A stretch of 64,000 bases of DNA. Origin: Bacteroidia bacterium. Its GTDB lineage: Bacteria; Bacteroidota; Bacteroidia; SpSt-205. The stretch's first letter is position 1. Every line of letters starts with the position of its first letter. The position numbers were made by a program, and so were the translations under genes. The stretch lies in contig JAOAHZ010000008.1 in assembly GCA_026414975.1 (NCBI GenBank), positions 62,001-126,000 on the forward strand. Reading direction: 5' to 3'. The notes below the pieces were generated by a model. That model was not told the DNA's origin, did not search any database, and saw only the letters and a list, made by a program, of their open reading frames with translations. Shown here piece after piece: positions 17,764-24,991 of the stretch.

Positions 17764-17771
17764 TAACTTTG
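17764..17771 (+). promoter_or_regulatory. -7 element TAACTTTG of the outer-membrane protein gene
   Basis: Exact TAnnTTTG, eight bases before ATG 17780. A GGAGG-like GGGAGG lies upstream of the -7 element, where it would not be in the transcript. Confidence 0.65.
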
Positions 17772-17779
17772 CGCCGCCT

Positions 17780-18499
17780 ATGGGGATAGCCCTCCTTCGG
17801 ATGGGTATTTTGACTTGGATAGCGGTTGCACACGGGCAGCAGACTCTTATCAACCTCCCCTCCCCTGATGTAACCCCACGCAAGAAGCTCTTTCTCTTGC
17901 ACGAAACTCAGGCACGCCCATGGTCCCCAGAGCCCTATTGGGCCACGAGCAACTTTATCGTATATGGACTGAGCTCTAATGTAGAGTTGGGAATCACGCT
18001 CTATGAGTTAGGTGTGCCTAAGCAGGAGTTTAGTGCGGTGGCTATGGGCTACAAATGGAGCCAGCCTTTATTCCGAGGCCCCCTCTCACGATGGAATCTA
18101 CGCACCGTGTTAGGACAAATGCTCACTTTTTCCCTTCATGGCCATGGTAAAGGGCTATGGACCTACCTGATGGGCAGTCTTCAAGTGCCTATGACTAAGA
18201 CTCGTTTATCGGCTGGGGTTACATTTGGCCCCCGAGCCTTATTTGGGGGCGATAATCCCTCTGGACCTTTGGGTGTCAATACTATAGCCTTCATCGGCTC
18301 AGCCGAGCAACCTGTCACGGAATGGTTAGATGTAGTCGTGGAATGGTTCTCCGGAGAAGGACATGAGTTCGCTTATGCAACTCCGGGGCTCGTGATTCAT
18401 GTAGGCAACTGGACATTTGTAGTGGGGTACAAGTTTGCTAACTCAGAGGAGGAAGAACATACTGAAAGCTTAATAGTTGAAGTCGGAACCTTGTTATAG
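17780..18499 (+). CDS. Putative outer-membrane beta-barrel protein
   Basis: The 239-residue protein has a signal peptide (MGILTWIAVAHGQ, cleavage likely near residue 20). The rest alternates short beta-strand-like stretches with turns (NFIVYGLSSNVELGITLYEL, VPMTKTRLSAGVTFGPRAL, TPGLVIHVGNWTFVVGYKF), typical of a small outer-membrane barrel. The family and function are not recognised. A decayed copy of its N-terminal region lies 200-300 bp upstream, pointing to a past duplication. It is monocistronic, with its own promoter. Confidence 0.7.
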   Translation: MGIALLRMGILTWIAVAHGQQTLINLPSPDVTPRKKLFLLHETQARPWSPEPYWATSNFIVYGLSSNVELGITLYELGVPKQEFSAVAMGYKWSQPLFRGPLSRWNLRTVLGQMLTFSLHGHGKGLWTYLMGSLQVPMTKTRLSAGVTFGPRALFGGDNPSGPLGVNTIAFIGSAEQPVTEWLDVVVEWFSGEGHEFAYATPGLVIHVGNWTFVVGYKFANSEEEEHTESLIVEVGTLL

Positions 18500-18680
18500 C
18501 ACTATCACCAGCCCACGCTTCTTTACTCCACGAGATTTTTGCCAGAAAGGTGAGAAAAAAGCCACGCCTGAAAAGATAGATCGCTATCGGCTTACCAGCC
18601 GTAGGACTTGAGCTGGCTTCGGGTGAAGCCCTGAAAAGAAGCCTTATCCTCCTGAGGAGTAAGAAGGATTAGAGCTAATA

Positions 18681-19448
18681 TCAGCTCTTCTTGGCCTTTT
18701 CGTAGAAGAGCTGCTCCCAGGCTCGCTCACGCTCTTCGGCTTCCGTAACGTAGGGGATAAAGTAAGCTATGTTGAGCAGGAGCCAGTTGAGAAGGTTAGC
18801 TGGAAAGTAAGTCGGACGCACGAAATCCACGAATAGCACAGCTCGCAGGCCGTTGGTATTATTATGCACTTCATGGTCAAAGCAGTCATCAAAGATCAAA
18901 GCTTTTCCTTCTTCCCAGTACAGCTTTTGATTATCTACCCGTATCCAGCAGCGTTCCTTAGGTTCTGGAACGATTAGACCCAAGTGAAGGCGCAAAACGC
19001 CATTGTAAGGTCCACGGTGAGGCGGGATATACTTGCCCGGCTCCAAGATGGAGAAGAAGGCGGTGCGAATCCCAGGGATGCGGCGCAGTAAGCGAGTGGT
19101 TTCTGGACACATTTCCGTGTTGCGTTGGCTCCACCGCCCATAGCCGCAAAACAGAAAGGTTTTCCAGTTCTTATCCTGAGTAATTCGACCCACTTCAGGG
19201 ACAAGCTCATGAAAAGCGGGCAGCTCATCTTTGCGTCGCAAAACCTTATCTAACTCAGCCCGAATGAGATGCCAGTTCTCCTCCAGCTCTTTCACCCAAG
19301 GAAAAAGACGTTTGTCATACACAGGAGGATTTCCATGAACGGAAAACCGAGCATTTACCTCTTCTACAAAGTCTACGATGCCTTGGAAAAGCTTCTCCTT
19401 GAAGGTACGGGGTCGGGCTAATACTCCCTTGTACACGCGACCAGCCAT
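18681..19448 (-). CDS. Aspartyl/asparaginyl beta-hydroxylase (LpxO-like) family protein
   Basis: The 255-residue protein belongs to the Asp_Arg_Hydrox family of Fe(II)/2-oxoglutarate dioxygenases. The motifs IPPHRGPYNGVLRLHLGL and FDDCFDHEVHNNT supply the two metal-binding His residues, and GLRAVLFVDFVRP the 2-oxoglutarate-binding Arg. Bacterial members include LpxO, which hydroxylates lipid A acyl chains, and hydroxylases of amino acid side chains. A hydrophobic C-terminal stretch (LLNWLLLNIAYFIPY) could attach it to the membrane, as would suit a lipid substrate, but that is inference. It has its own TAACTTTG promoter and no obvious partner. Confidence 0.82.
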   Translation of the reverse strand: MAGRVYKGVLARPRTFKEKLFQGIVDFVEEVNARFSVHGNPPVYDKRLFPWVKELEENWHLIRAELDKVLRRKDELPAFHELVPEVGRITQDKNWKTFLFCGYGRWSQRNTEMCPETTRLLRRIPGIRTAFFSILEPGKYIPPHRGPYNGVLRLHLGLIVPEPKERCWIRVDNQKLYWEEGKALIFDDCFDHEVHNNTNGLRAVLFVDFVRPTYFPANLLNWLLLNIAYFIPYVTEAEERERAWEQLFYEKAKKS

Positions 19449-19452
19449 GGGG

Positions 19453-19460
19453 CAAAGTTA
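19453..19460 (-). promoter_or_regulatory. -7 element TAACTTTG of the hydroxylase gene
   Basis: Exact TAnnTTTG, four bases (CCCC) before ATG 19448 on the minus strand; it lies in the short gap after the prfB stop codon at 19478. Confidence 0.7.
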
Positions 19461-19477
19461 TGGTAAGGTGAATAATC

Positions 19478-20558
19478 TCAGCTTAGCTGCAGAAGATAGC
19501 TTTTTAGGAAAGGTTCAATCTCTCCATCTAAGACCGCCTGAGCATCGCTGGTTTCATAGTCTGTTCGGAGGTCTTTGACCAGCTTGTAGGGGTGGAGAAC
19601 GTAGCTTCGTATTTGAGAGCCCCATTCAATAGGTCGCTTTTGGGCTTCCAGCTTAGCCCGCTCCTCCTGACGCCTCCGAAGCTCTAACTGATAAAGGCGA
19701 CTTTTGAGGAGTTGGAGAGCTTTTTCCCGGTTCTGATGCTGGGAGCGTTCCTGCTGACAGGTAACCACAATACCTGTCGGTATATGCCGGACCCTAACAG
19801 CGGTTTCCACTTTATTCACATTTTGTCCGCCATGCCCCCCTGCTCGGAACGTGTCCCACTCTAAGTCGTTTGGATCAATCTTAATCTCTATTCGGTCATC
19901 TACCAAAGGGTACACAAATACCCCCGCAAACGAAGTATGCCTACGAGCATTTGCATCAAAAGGCGAAATGCGAACTAAGCGATGGACCCCATTTTCCCCC
20001 TTCAAATACCCATAGGCATAGGGGGCGTCGATTTCTATGGTGATATTCCGATAGCCTGCTCCCTCGCCCAGCAGCTCATCCACGATAGCAGTGGGCCATC
20101 CCTTCTTCTGCGCATACATGGTGTACATCCGAGCCAACATAGCCACCCAGTCCTGAGCCTCGGTACCACCAGCCCCTGCGTTAATCTCTATCACACATCC
20201 ATAAGCATCCTCAGGCGCCGAAAGCATTTTTTGCCACTCTAAGTCAGCCAGAGCTTTCTCTGCTTCACCAAAGGCACTTTCTACTTCTCTTTCCGAGGCC
20301 CCCCCTTCTTTGTAAAGCTCTAAGGCCATCTCGGCCAGCTCCACAGCCGACGATACCTTCTGAAACTTCTCTACCCAGTCGCGTTCGGCCTTGAGCTGGG
20401 CCAAAGTTTTACGCGCTGCCTCAGGGTCATCCCAGAAATCAGGTGCTTGACTTTTCGCTTCCAACGCGTTCACTACAGCTTCTCGCTGAGGAAGGTCAAA
20501 GAAACCTCCTTAGCGCCGAAAGGCGCTCCTTGAGCGTCTTGAGGGCGTCTTGCGTCAT
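19478..20558 (-). CDS. prfB: Peptide chain release factor 2, with programmed +1 frameshift
   Basis: RF2 releases finished proteins at UGA and UAA codons. The main frame alone begins without a proper N-terminus. The true gene starts at ATG 20558 ([20 protein letters not shown], 20 codons), reaches CTT TGA at 20501-20496, and continues after a +1 shift as [15 protein letters not shown], giving a 359-residue protein of normal length. The RF2 stop-recognition SPF motif ([11 protein letters not shown]) and the catalytic GGQ ([14 protein letters not shown]) are present. The shift lets low RF2 raise its own synthesis. TATATTTG lies five bases before the ATG. Confidence 0.95.
20496..20511 (-). promoter_or_regulatory. 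prfB programmed +1 frameshift site
   Basis: The minus strand reads AAGGAGG TTT CTT TGA C. This is the classic arrangement: a strong Shine-Dalgarno-like sequence three bases before CTT, followed by a UGA stop with C as the next base. The in-frame UGA is read by RF2 itself; when RF2 is scarce the ribosome slips from CUU to UUU and continues in the +1 frame. Confidence 0.93.
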
Positions 20559-20563
20559 CGGTG

Positions 20564-20571
20564 CAAATATA
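20564..20571 (-). promoter_or_regulatory. -7 element TATATTTG of prfB
   Basis: Exact TAnnTTTG, followed by CACCG and ATG 20558. Supports the start of the short first frame. Confidence 0.7.
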
Positions 20572-20707
20572 GAGCATCTTTGAAGTCATAAGCCTTCATC
20601 TGAGAGTAAAGCCCTCAGGCTCAGTCCCCTTAGCTCATGCTGGCTAATAGGTATAAAAGGATTGCCTAACTTCAGCTGCCTTAGAAGCTCATCCAATAGA
20701 GGGTGTG

Positions 20708-20715
20708 TACATTTG
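20708..20715 (+). promoter_or_regulatory. -7 element TACATTTG that selects a GTG start
   Basis: Exact TAnnTTTG, followed by AAGGG and GTG 20721. The usual spacing points to GTG 20721 rather than the upstream GTG 20703, which overlaps the element itself. Confidence 0.65.
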
Positions 20716-20720
20716 AAGGG

Positions 20721-21602
20721 GTGCGATGGATTATCTGGATGATCCTGCTCTTAGGGCTCATGTACGGGCAGGACAAAACCTCTCAAGAAGGGAGTTACGA
20801 GGAAGATTTTTTAGAAGACATTTTTTCAGAGCCCCCCTTACAAGCCCCAAAGCCCGATACAATCCCCCTTCAAGCAGACAGTTATTCGCTCACAGAGGAT
20901 ACCGTTTTGAATCCACCCAAACCCTTTCCACCCCTGCGCCTCATAGACTCACCTATCCAACGCAGCCTTCCAGTCGGAGGAAATACCCGTATCACCCTCT
21001 CTACCAATCGCCCATTCCTCGTGCAAATCGTACGCCCTAAACTCCAAAATGCTAAGGGATATCCTCTAATCTACGGCTTTGACACCTGGTATTTGTATAT
21101 CGTGAAAGCGGAGCAAGTAAGAGTCCGGGGTAAAACCCTCCAAACCAACGGTCTCCCTGTATATCTCACCATAGTGAGTTCAGCTAAAACCCTAGAGGAT
21201 ATACCAACAGTAGTGGAGAGCACGGCTCTCATGATAAAAGGACTGGTAGATTATGGAGACACAATCGTAAAGCACTTCAAACGAGAGAAGAAGCGCCTCA
21301 AAATAACATTAGACAGCCTTCTGGCGCAACCCATCCCCGACGACGAAATACAAGCAGAGGAGCAAAGGAACCTAATAGAGCGTGTAGCAGACTCTCTAGA
21401 CTATGCGGAAAGCTATTACGAGTTATACCGTAACTTCAAGCGAGCCAAAGCTTCGGAAAAGGCTCTTGTTCAATTCTTTCTTACCTATCCATTCAATCGC
21501 AGCCTAAGCTACTCTATTTACTCAGCACCTTATGCTCTGCCAAGATACGCCCCCCCCAAAGAAGAGTCGCCTCCGCCTATATCTAAGCGCAAGCGGTCGT
21601 AG
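20721..21602 (+). CDS. Secreted protein of unknown function
   Basis: The 293-residue protein begins, from GTG 20721, with a clear signal peptide (MRWIIWMILLLGLMYGQ). Residues about 20-80 are acidic and proline-rich and probably disordered. The core around GNTRITLSTNRPFLVQIVRP and YPLIYGFDTWYLYIVK looks like a small beta domain, followed by a charged helical stretch (VKHFKREKKRLKITLDSLL) and a basic tail. I do not recognise a family. The rhomboid gene follows, but with its own promoter embedded in this gene's stop codon. Confidence 0.7.
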   Translation: MRWIIWMILLLGLMYGQDKTSQEGSYEEDFLEDIFSEPPLQAPKPDTIPLQADSYSLTEDTVLNPPKPFPPLRLIDSPIQRSLPVGGNTRITLSTNRPFLVQIVRPKLQNAKGYPLIYGFDTWYLYIVKAEQVRVRGKTLQTNGLPVYLTIVSSAKTLEDIPTVVESTALMIKGLVDYGDTIVKHFKREKKRLKITLDSLLAQPIPDDEIQAEEQRNLIERVADSLDYAESYYELYRNFKRAKASEKALVQFFLTYPFNRSLSYSIYSAPYALPRYAPPKEESPPPISKRKRS

Positions 21603-21607
21603 ATTTG
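21600..21607 (+). promoter_or_regulatory. -7 element TAGATTTG of the rhomboid gene, containing the upstream stop codon
   Basis: The TAG at 21600-21602 ends the preceding gene and is also the TA of an exact TAnnTTTG; six bases later is ATG 21614. Confidence 0.65.
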
Positions 21608-21613
21608 CTAGGA

Positions 21614-22180
21614 ATGCGTAACTCCGTACTACCCCACCTTATCATCATTAATGGGCTCATATGGTTAGCCAGTTTTCGATTTCCGATGCTTCCCTTCTAT
21701 CTTGCCGTCCATAAAGAGGGACTTGGATTTGAAGTTTGGCAAATCTTTACCTACTTTTTTACGCATTCCAGTTTTTGGCACATTTTAGCCAATATGATAG
21801 CTCTATGGAGCTTAGGCAGTGCAGTAGAACCTGTCGTGGGTAGTAGGGAGTTTCTAATCATGTATTTATTCGTGGGGATTGTTTCGGGACTGGCCTTAGC
21901 CTTTTTAGACCCATCTCCGGCTCCTGTCTTAGGGGCTTCTACGAGTGTAAGTGGCCTCTTGACAGCTTTTGCCTACTTTTTCCCCCGCTCTCAGCTGGTG
22001 ATTTTTCCCATACCCCTTCCTATCAAGGCAAAGTGGCTGGCCATTGGTTTCGCTATAATCTCTTTAGCCCTATTTTTGATTCAGCCTGTTATGGGAGGCA
22101 TCTCTCACTTTGGACATTTATGCGGATTAGTCTTGGGTTGGATCTATGTGCGCTGGCTCTGGCGGCGATGGAGTATCTGA
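21614..22180 (+). CDS. Rhomboid family intramembrane serine protease
   Basis: The 188-residue inner-membrane protein has six membrane segments, the minimal rhomboid core. The conserved WHILANM (oxyanion Asn), the catalytic-Ser region GASTSVSGLL (G-x-S as in GASG of other rhomboids) and the histidine in GGISHFGHLCGLVLGW are present, so it should be an active protease. Substrates are unknown. ATG 21614 is preferred over TTG 21605 because of the TAGATTTG element. Its last 54 bp overlap the 3' end of the convergent scpB gene. Confidence 0.9.
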   Translation: MRNSVLPHLIIINGLIWLASFRFPMLPFYLAVHKEGLGFEVWQIFTYFFTHSSFWHILANMIALWSLGSAVEPVVGSREFLIMYLFVGIVSGLALAFLDPSPAPVLGASTSVSGLLTAFAYFFPRSQLVIFPIPLPIKAKWLAIGFAIISLALFLIQPVMGGISHFGHLCGLVLGWIYVRWLWRRWSI

Positions 22181-22714
22181 CAAGTCTTTGAGCTTTGGTA
22201 AGTCCTCTATAGAGCGCAGCCCCAGCAGCTCCAAAAACTTTTTAGTCGTTCGGTAGGCCAGAGGCTTGCCAGGCAGCTCGGCTCGCCCCGCAGGCTCAAT
22301 AAGCTCCAGCTCTAACAGCCTTTCTATGGCGTAATCACTTTGAACGCCTCTCAGATGGTTGATGAAGGGACGGGTAGCCGGCTGATGATAAGCAATGACT
22401 GCAAGGGTCTCTAAAAGCGGCTTAGACAGTTGAATAGGATTCTGAAAACTTAGGAACTCAGCCAGCGCTTTTCCATATCCTGGACGCGTTCGTAATGCAT
22501 AGCCTCCAGCTACTTCTACCAGCTCAATACTAGTTGGGGCATAGCGGCTCTTAAGGATTTCTATGGCTCGGAGGATGTCATCTTTTGTATATGAGCGCTT
22601 AGTGATGTACTCAGCAGCTTTTTGAATCTCAGAGAGAGCCAAAGGAGCGCTATTGGTAAAGAGGATGGCTTCAACAAGATTCTCTAACGGATAAGAGAAC
22701 TCCTTTTCAGTCAT
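22127..22714 (-). CDS. scpB: Segregation and condensation protein B
   Basis: ScpB partners ScpA and SMC in chromosome condensation. The 195-residue protein shows the two winged-helix domains of the family, with LVEAILFTNSAPLALSEIQ at the start and ETLAVIAYHQPATRPFINHLRGV in the second domain, and a typical GKPLAYRTTKKFLELLGL near the end. The C-terminal tail is acidic and proline-rich. Its ATG overlaps the TGA of gcdH by one base, so the two are translationally coupled. scpA is not in the window. The 3' end overlaps that of the convergent rhomboid gene. Confidence 0.92.
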   Translation of the reverse strand: MTEKEFSYPLENLVEAILFTNSAPLALSEIQKAAEYITKRSYTKDDILRAIEILKSRYAPTSIELVEVAGGYALRTRPGYGKALAEFLSFQNPIQLSKPLLETLAVIAYHQPATRPFINHLRGVQSDYAIERLLELELIEPAGRAELPGKPLAYRTTKKFLELLGLRSIEDLPKLKDLSDTPSPPEPAHIDPTQD

Positions 22715-23901
22715 CAGGAGAAGGCGGATATGCCAGTGATATCCTGCCCGGTTATCAGGAGATGAACTTCATGCGTGCCTTCATAAGTGATGACCGACTC
22801 TAAATTCATCATGTGGCGCATAATAGGGTAATCGCCCATGATTCCCATGCCTCCGAGGATTTGACGGGCTGTACGAGCCACTTCTAAAGCCATAGCGACA
22901 TTATTTCGTTTCGCCATAGAGATTTGCTGGGGAGTGGCTCGCCCTTCGTTCATAAGCTGGCCGAGCCGCAAAGCCAAAAGCTGAGCTTTTGTAATCTCCG
23001 TCAGCATCTCAGCCAGTTTTTTCTGGGTGAGCTGGAAAGCGGCTATGGGCTTGCCAAACTGCTTGCGCTCCAAACTATACTGAACAGCGGTTTTGTAGCA
23101 GTCTATCGCTGCACCGATAGCACCCCAAGCAATACCGTATCGGGCGCTATTGAGGCAAGACAGAGGACCCTTGAGCCCCACGACGCCAGGCAAAAGATTA
23201 TCTTTAGGCACCCGAACGCGGTCCATAATCAGCTCACCCGTAGCCGAGGCACGCAAAGACCACTTACGATGCATCTCAGGCGTGAAGAAACCTTCCATGC
23301 CACGCTCCAGGATTAGGCCCCGAATTTTACCCTCTGGATCCTTAGCCCAAACGATAGCTATATCCGCAAAAGGTGCATTGGATATCCACATTTTCCGCCC
23401 CGTCACGACATAGGCATCCCCTTCCTCGTAAAAATAGGTTTCCATGCCAGCGGGATTAGAGCCGTGATTGGGCTCGGTCAAGCCGAAGCAGCCCATAAGC
23501 TCACCTTTGGCTAAGCGGGGTAGGTATTTTTGACGCTGGGGCTCCGAGCCGAACTTCCAGATCGGGTACATCACAAGCGAGCTTTGAACCGAGGCGATGG
23601 AACGAATCCCCGAATCACCCGCCTCTATCTCTTGCATGATGAGTCCATAAGAAATGTAATCCAGTCCAGCCCCCCCATACTCCTCAGGAATAAAAGGTCC
23701 GAATACACCAAGCTGAGCCAGCTCAGGTATGAGGTGAGTAGGGCATTCGGCTCTCTGAGCGTAATCGTCTATAATCGGCTTGACCCGACTATCTACCCAC
23801 TGGCGCACCGCATCTCGTATAGCTCGTTGCTCTGCCGTCAAGAAGGACTCTATATCAAAGTAATCCGTAACTACCCCTTGTTTCTGGGCGATAGCTGCCA
23901 T
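22714..23901 (-). CDS. gcdH: Glutaryl-CoA dehydrogenase-type acyl-CoA dehydrogenase
   Basis: The 395-residue FAD enzyme fits the glutaryl-CoA dehydrogenase branch, which oxidises and decarboxylates glutaryl-CoA to crotonyl-CoA in lysine and tryptophan breakdown. Diagnostic stretches are RSIASVQSSLVMYPI near residue 95 and the active-site YEGTHEVHLL (Glu as catalytic base, with THEVH typical of GCDH rather than TNEI). CFGLTEPNHGSNPAGM and MWISNAPFADIAIVWA bind FAD and substrate. It is the first gene of a gcdH-scpB unit; TTATTTTG precedes ATG 23901 by four bases. Confidence 0.9.
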   Translation of the reverse strand: MAAIAQKQGVVTDYFDIESFLTAEQRAIRDAVRQWVDSRVKPIIDDYAQRAECPTHLIPELAQLGVFGPFIPEEYGGAGLDYISYGLIMQEIEAGDSGIRSIASVQSSLVMYPIWKFGSEPQRQKYLPRLAKGELMGCFGLTEPNHGSNPAGMETYFYEEGDAYVVTGRKMWISNAPFADIAIVWAKDPEGKIRGLILERGMEGFFTPEMHRKWSLRASATGELIMDRVRVPKDNLLPGVVGLKGPLSCLNSARYGIAWGAIGAAIDCYKTAVQYSLERKQFGKPIAAFQLTQKKLAEMLTEITKAQLLALRLGQLMNEGRATPQQISMAKRNNVAMALEVARTARQILGGMGIMGDYPIMRHMMNLESVITYEGTHEVHLLITGQDITGISAFS

Positions 23902-23905
23902 GCGG

Positions 23906-23913
23906 CAAAATAA
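23906..23913 (-). promoter_or_regulatory. Degenerate -7 element (TTATTTTG) of gcdH-scpB
   Basis: Four bases before ATG 23901 on the minus strand; one mismatch from TAnnTTTG at the second position. Confidence 0.4.
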
Positions 23914-23961
23914 CGAAAAAAAGCGGACGATAACAGGGACTTGACAGAATAGACTTTTGCC

Positions 23962-23969
23962 TATATTTG
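23962..23969 (+). promoter_or_regulatory. Promoter of the PorP/SprF gene (TTG ... TATATTTG)
   Basis: Exact TATATTTG with a TTG at 23941-23943, 18 bp upstream, fits the Bacteroidota -33/-7 pair. The start ATG 23988 lies 18 bases downstream, longer than most in the window. Confidence 0.7.
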
Positions 23970-23987
23970 CCCTGAAAGACGCTTCGT

Positions 23988-24971
23988 ATGTGGAGAAAAG
24001 TTGGCTACTTTTGGATTGGAACAGGCTTGACTCTGCTGCGTGCTCAAGACCCGCAGTTTTCGCAATTTTTCGCCAATCAAGTCATCTTATCCCCTGCCTT
24101 TACGGGCATTACAAACGGTCCAAGGTTAGCTTTAGCTTATCGCATGCAGTGGACGGCTATCCCAGGGTATTACCGAACCTTCGCCGCCGCTTACGACCAG
24201 CCTATATTTTTCGGTCAAGTGCGAAATGGATTGGGCCTGTCTTTCATTGCCGATCAGGCAGGGGAGGGGAACCTGACTAAGCTCAACGTACTCCTAAACT
24301 ATGCCCTTCACATACAGCTGACCCCAAATAGCGCGCTCAGCTTAGGATTGTCCGGGGGAATTATGCAAGCCAGCATTGACTTTTTCCGCTTGCGTTTCCC
24401 CGACCAGATAGACCCAAATGCTGGGTTCATCTTGCCTACCCAAGAACGTAACTTCTTCCAGAACAGAGTTCACGAGGATGTAAACGCAGGTGCTCTGTAT
24501 TATAATCGGTATCTTTATGTGGGCACCTCAGTCATGCACATTACCCAGCCTCAGCAGCGGTTTTACAATTTCGCCCTAGCGAACCCAGCCTCAGCTCGGC
24601 TTCCGATTCGTGCCACCTTTTTCGCAGGGGCTCAGATACCAATCGACCCAAACCGAGAGGGTCGTCAGACTATAGGGCCAGCGGTTATGTATCGGATTCA
24701 GCAGCCTTTCCAGCAACTGGACATTGGGCTTTACTACACTATAGACCCTCTGGTTTTCGGAGTATGGTATCGGAATCAAGACGCAGTCATCGGACTGGTT
24801 GGTATTCAGAAAGGCATTTTCCGAGTAGGCTATTCGTATGATTACACGATTTCTACTTTGACCAATCGGATTTCAGCCGGCTCTCATGAGGTATCGCTCG
24901 TGATTGAGTTTGAGAAGGAGCGGCGCCGCGGTATGAAACACCGAAGTAACTATCCTTGTCCAAGATTTTAG
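23988..24971 (+). CDS. Type IX secretion system membrane protein, PorP/SprF family
   Basis: The 327-residue protein carries a signal peptide ending near LLRAQ and the family hallmark DPQFSQFFANQVILSPAFTGI directly after it. The rest is an outer-membrane beta-barrel (YRMQWTAIPGYYRTFAAAYD; GLGLSFIADQAGEGNLT; FRVGYSYDYTISTLTNRISAGSHEVSL in part). Family members help anchor or secrete T9SS substrates, in particular those with CHU_C-type C-terminal domains such as the large protein at 2571. The GldJ gene follows after 20 bp with its own promoter. Confidence 0.92.
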   Translation: MWRKVGYFWIGTGLTLLRAQDPQFSQFFANQVILSPAFTGITNGPRLALAYRMQWTAIPGYYRTFAAAYDQPIFFGQVRNGLGLSFIADQAGEGNLTKLNVLLNYALHIQLTPNSALSLGLSGGIMQASIDFFRLRFPDQIDPNAGFILPTQERNFFQNRVHEDVNAGALYYNRYLYVGTSVMHITQPQQRFYNFALANPASARLPIRATFFAGAQIPIDPNREGRQTIGPAVMYRIQQPFQQLDIGLYYTIDPLVFGVWYRNQDAVIGLVGIQKGIFRVGYSYDYTISTLTNRISAGSHEVSLVIEFEKERRRGMKHRSNYPCPRF

Positions 24972-24980
24972 GGAAACTTA

Positions 24981-24988
24981 TACCTTTG
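24981..24988 (+). promoter_or_regulatory. -7 element TACCTTTG of gldJ
   Basis: Exact TAnnTTTG. ATG 24992 follows after three bases and ATG 24998 after nine; the -7 element does not separate the two. Confidence 0.65.
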
Positions 24989-24991
24989 CGC

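Noticed and set aside
20473-20558. prfB as a pseudogene or as a short gene starting at GTG 20473
   Set aside because: The internal TGA sits in the canonical CTTTGAC frameshift site with AAGGAGG before it, and the shifted reading frame continues into RF2.
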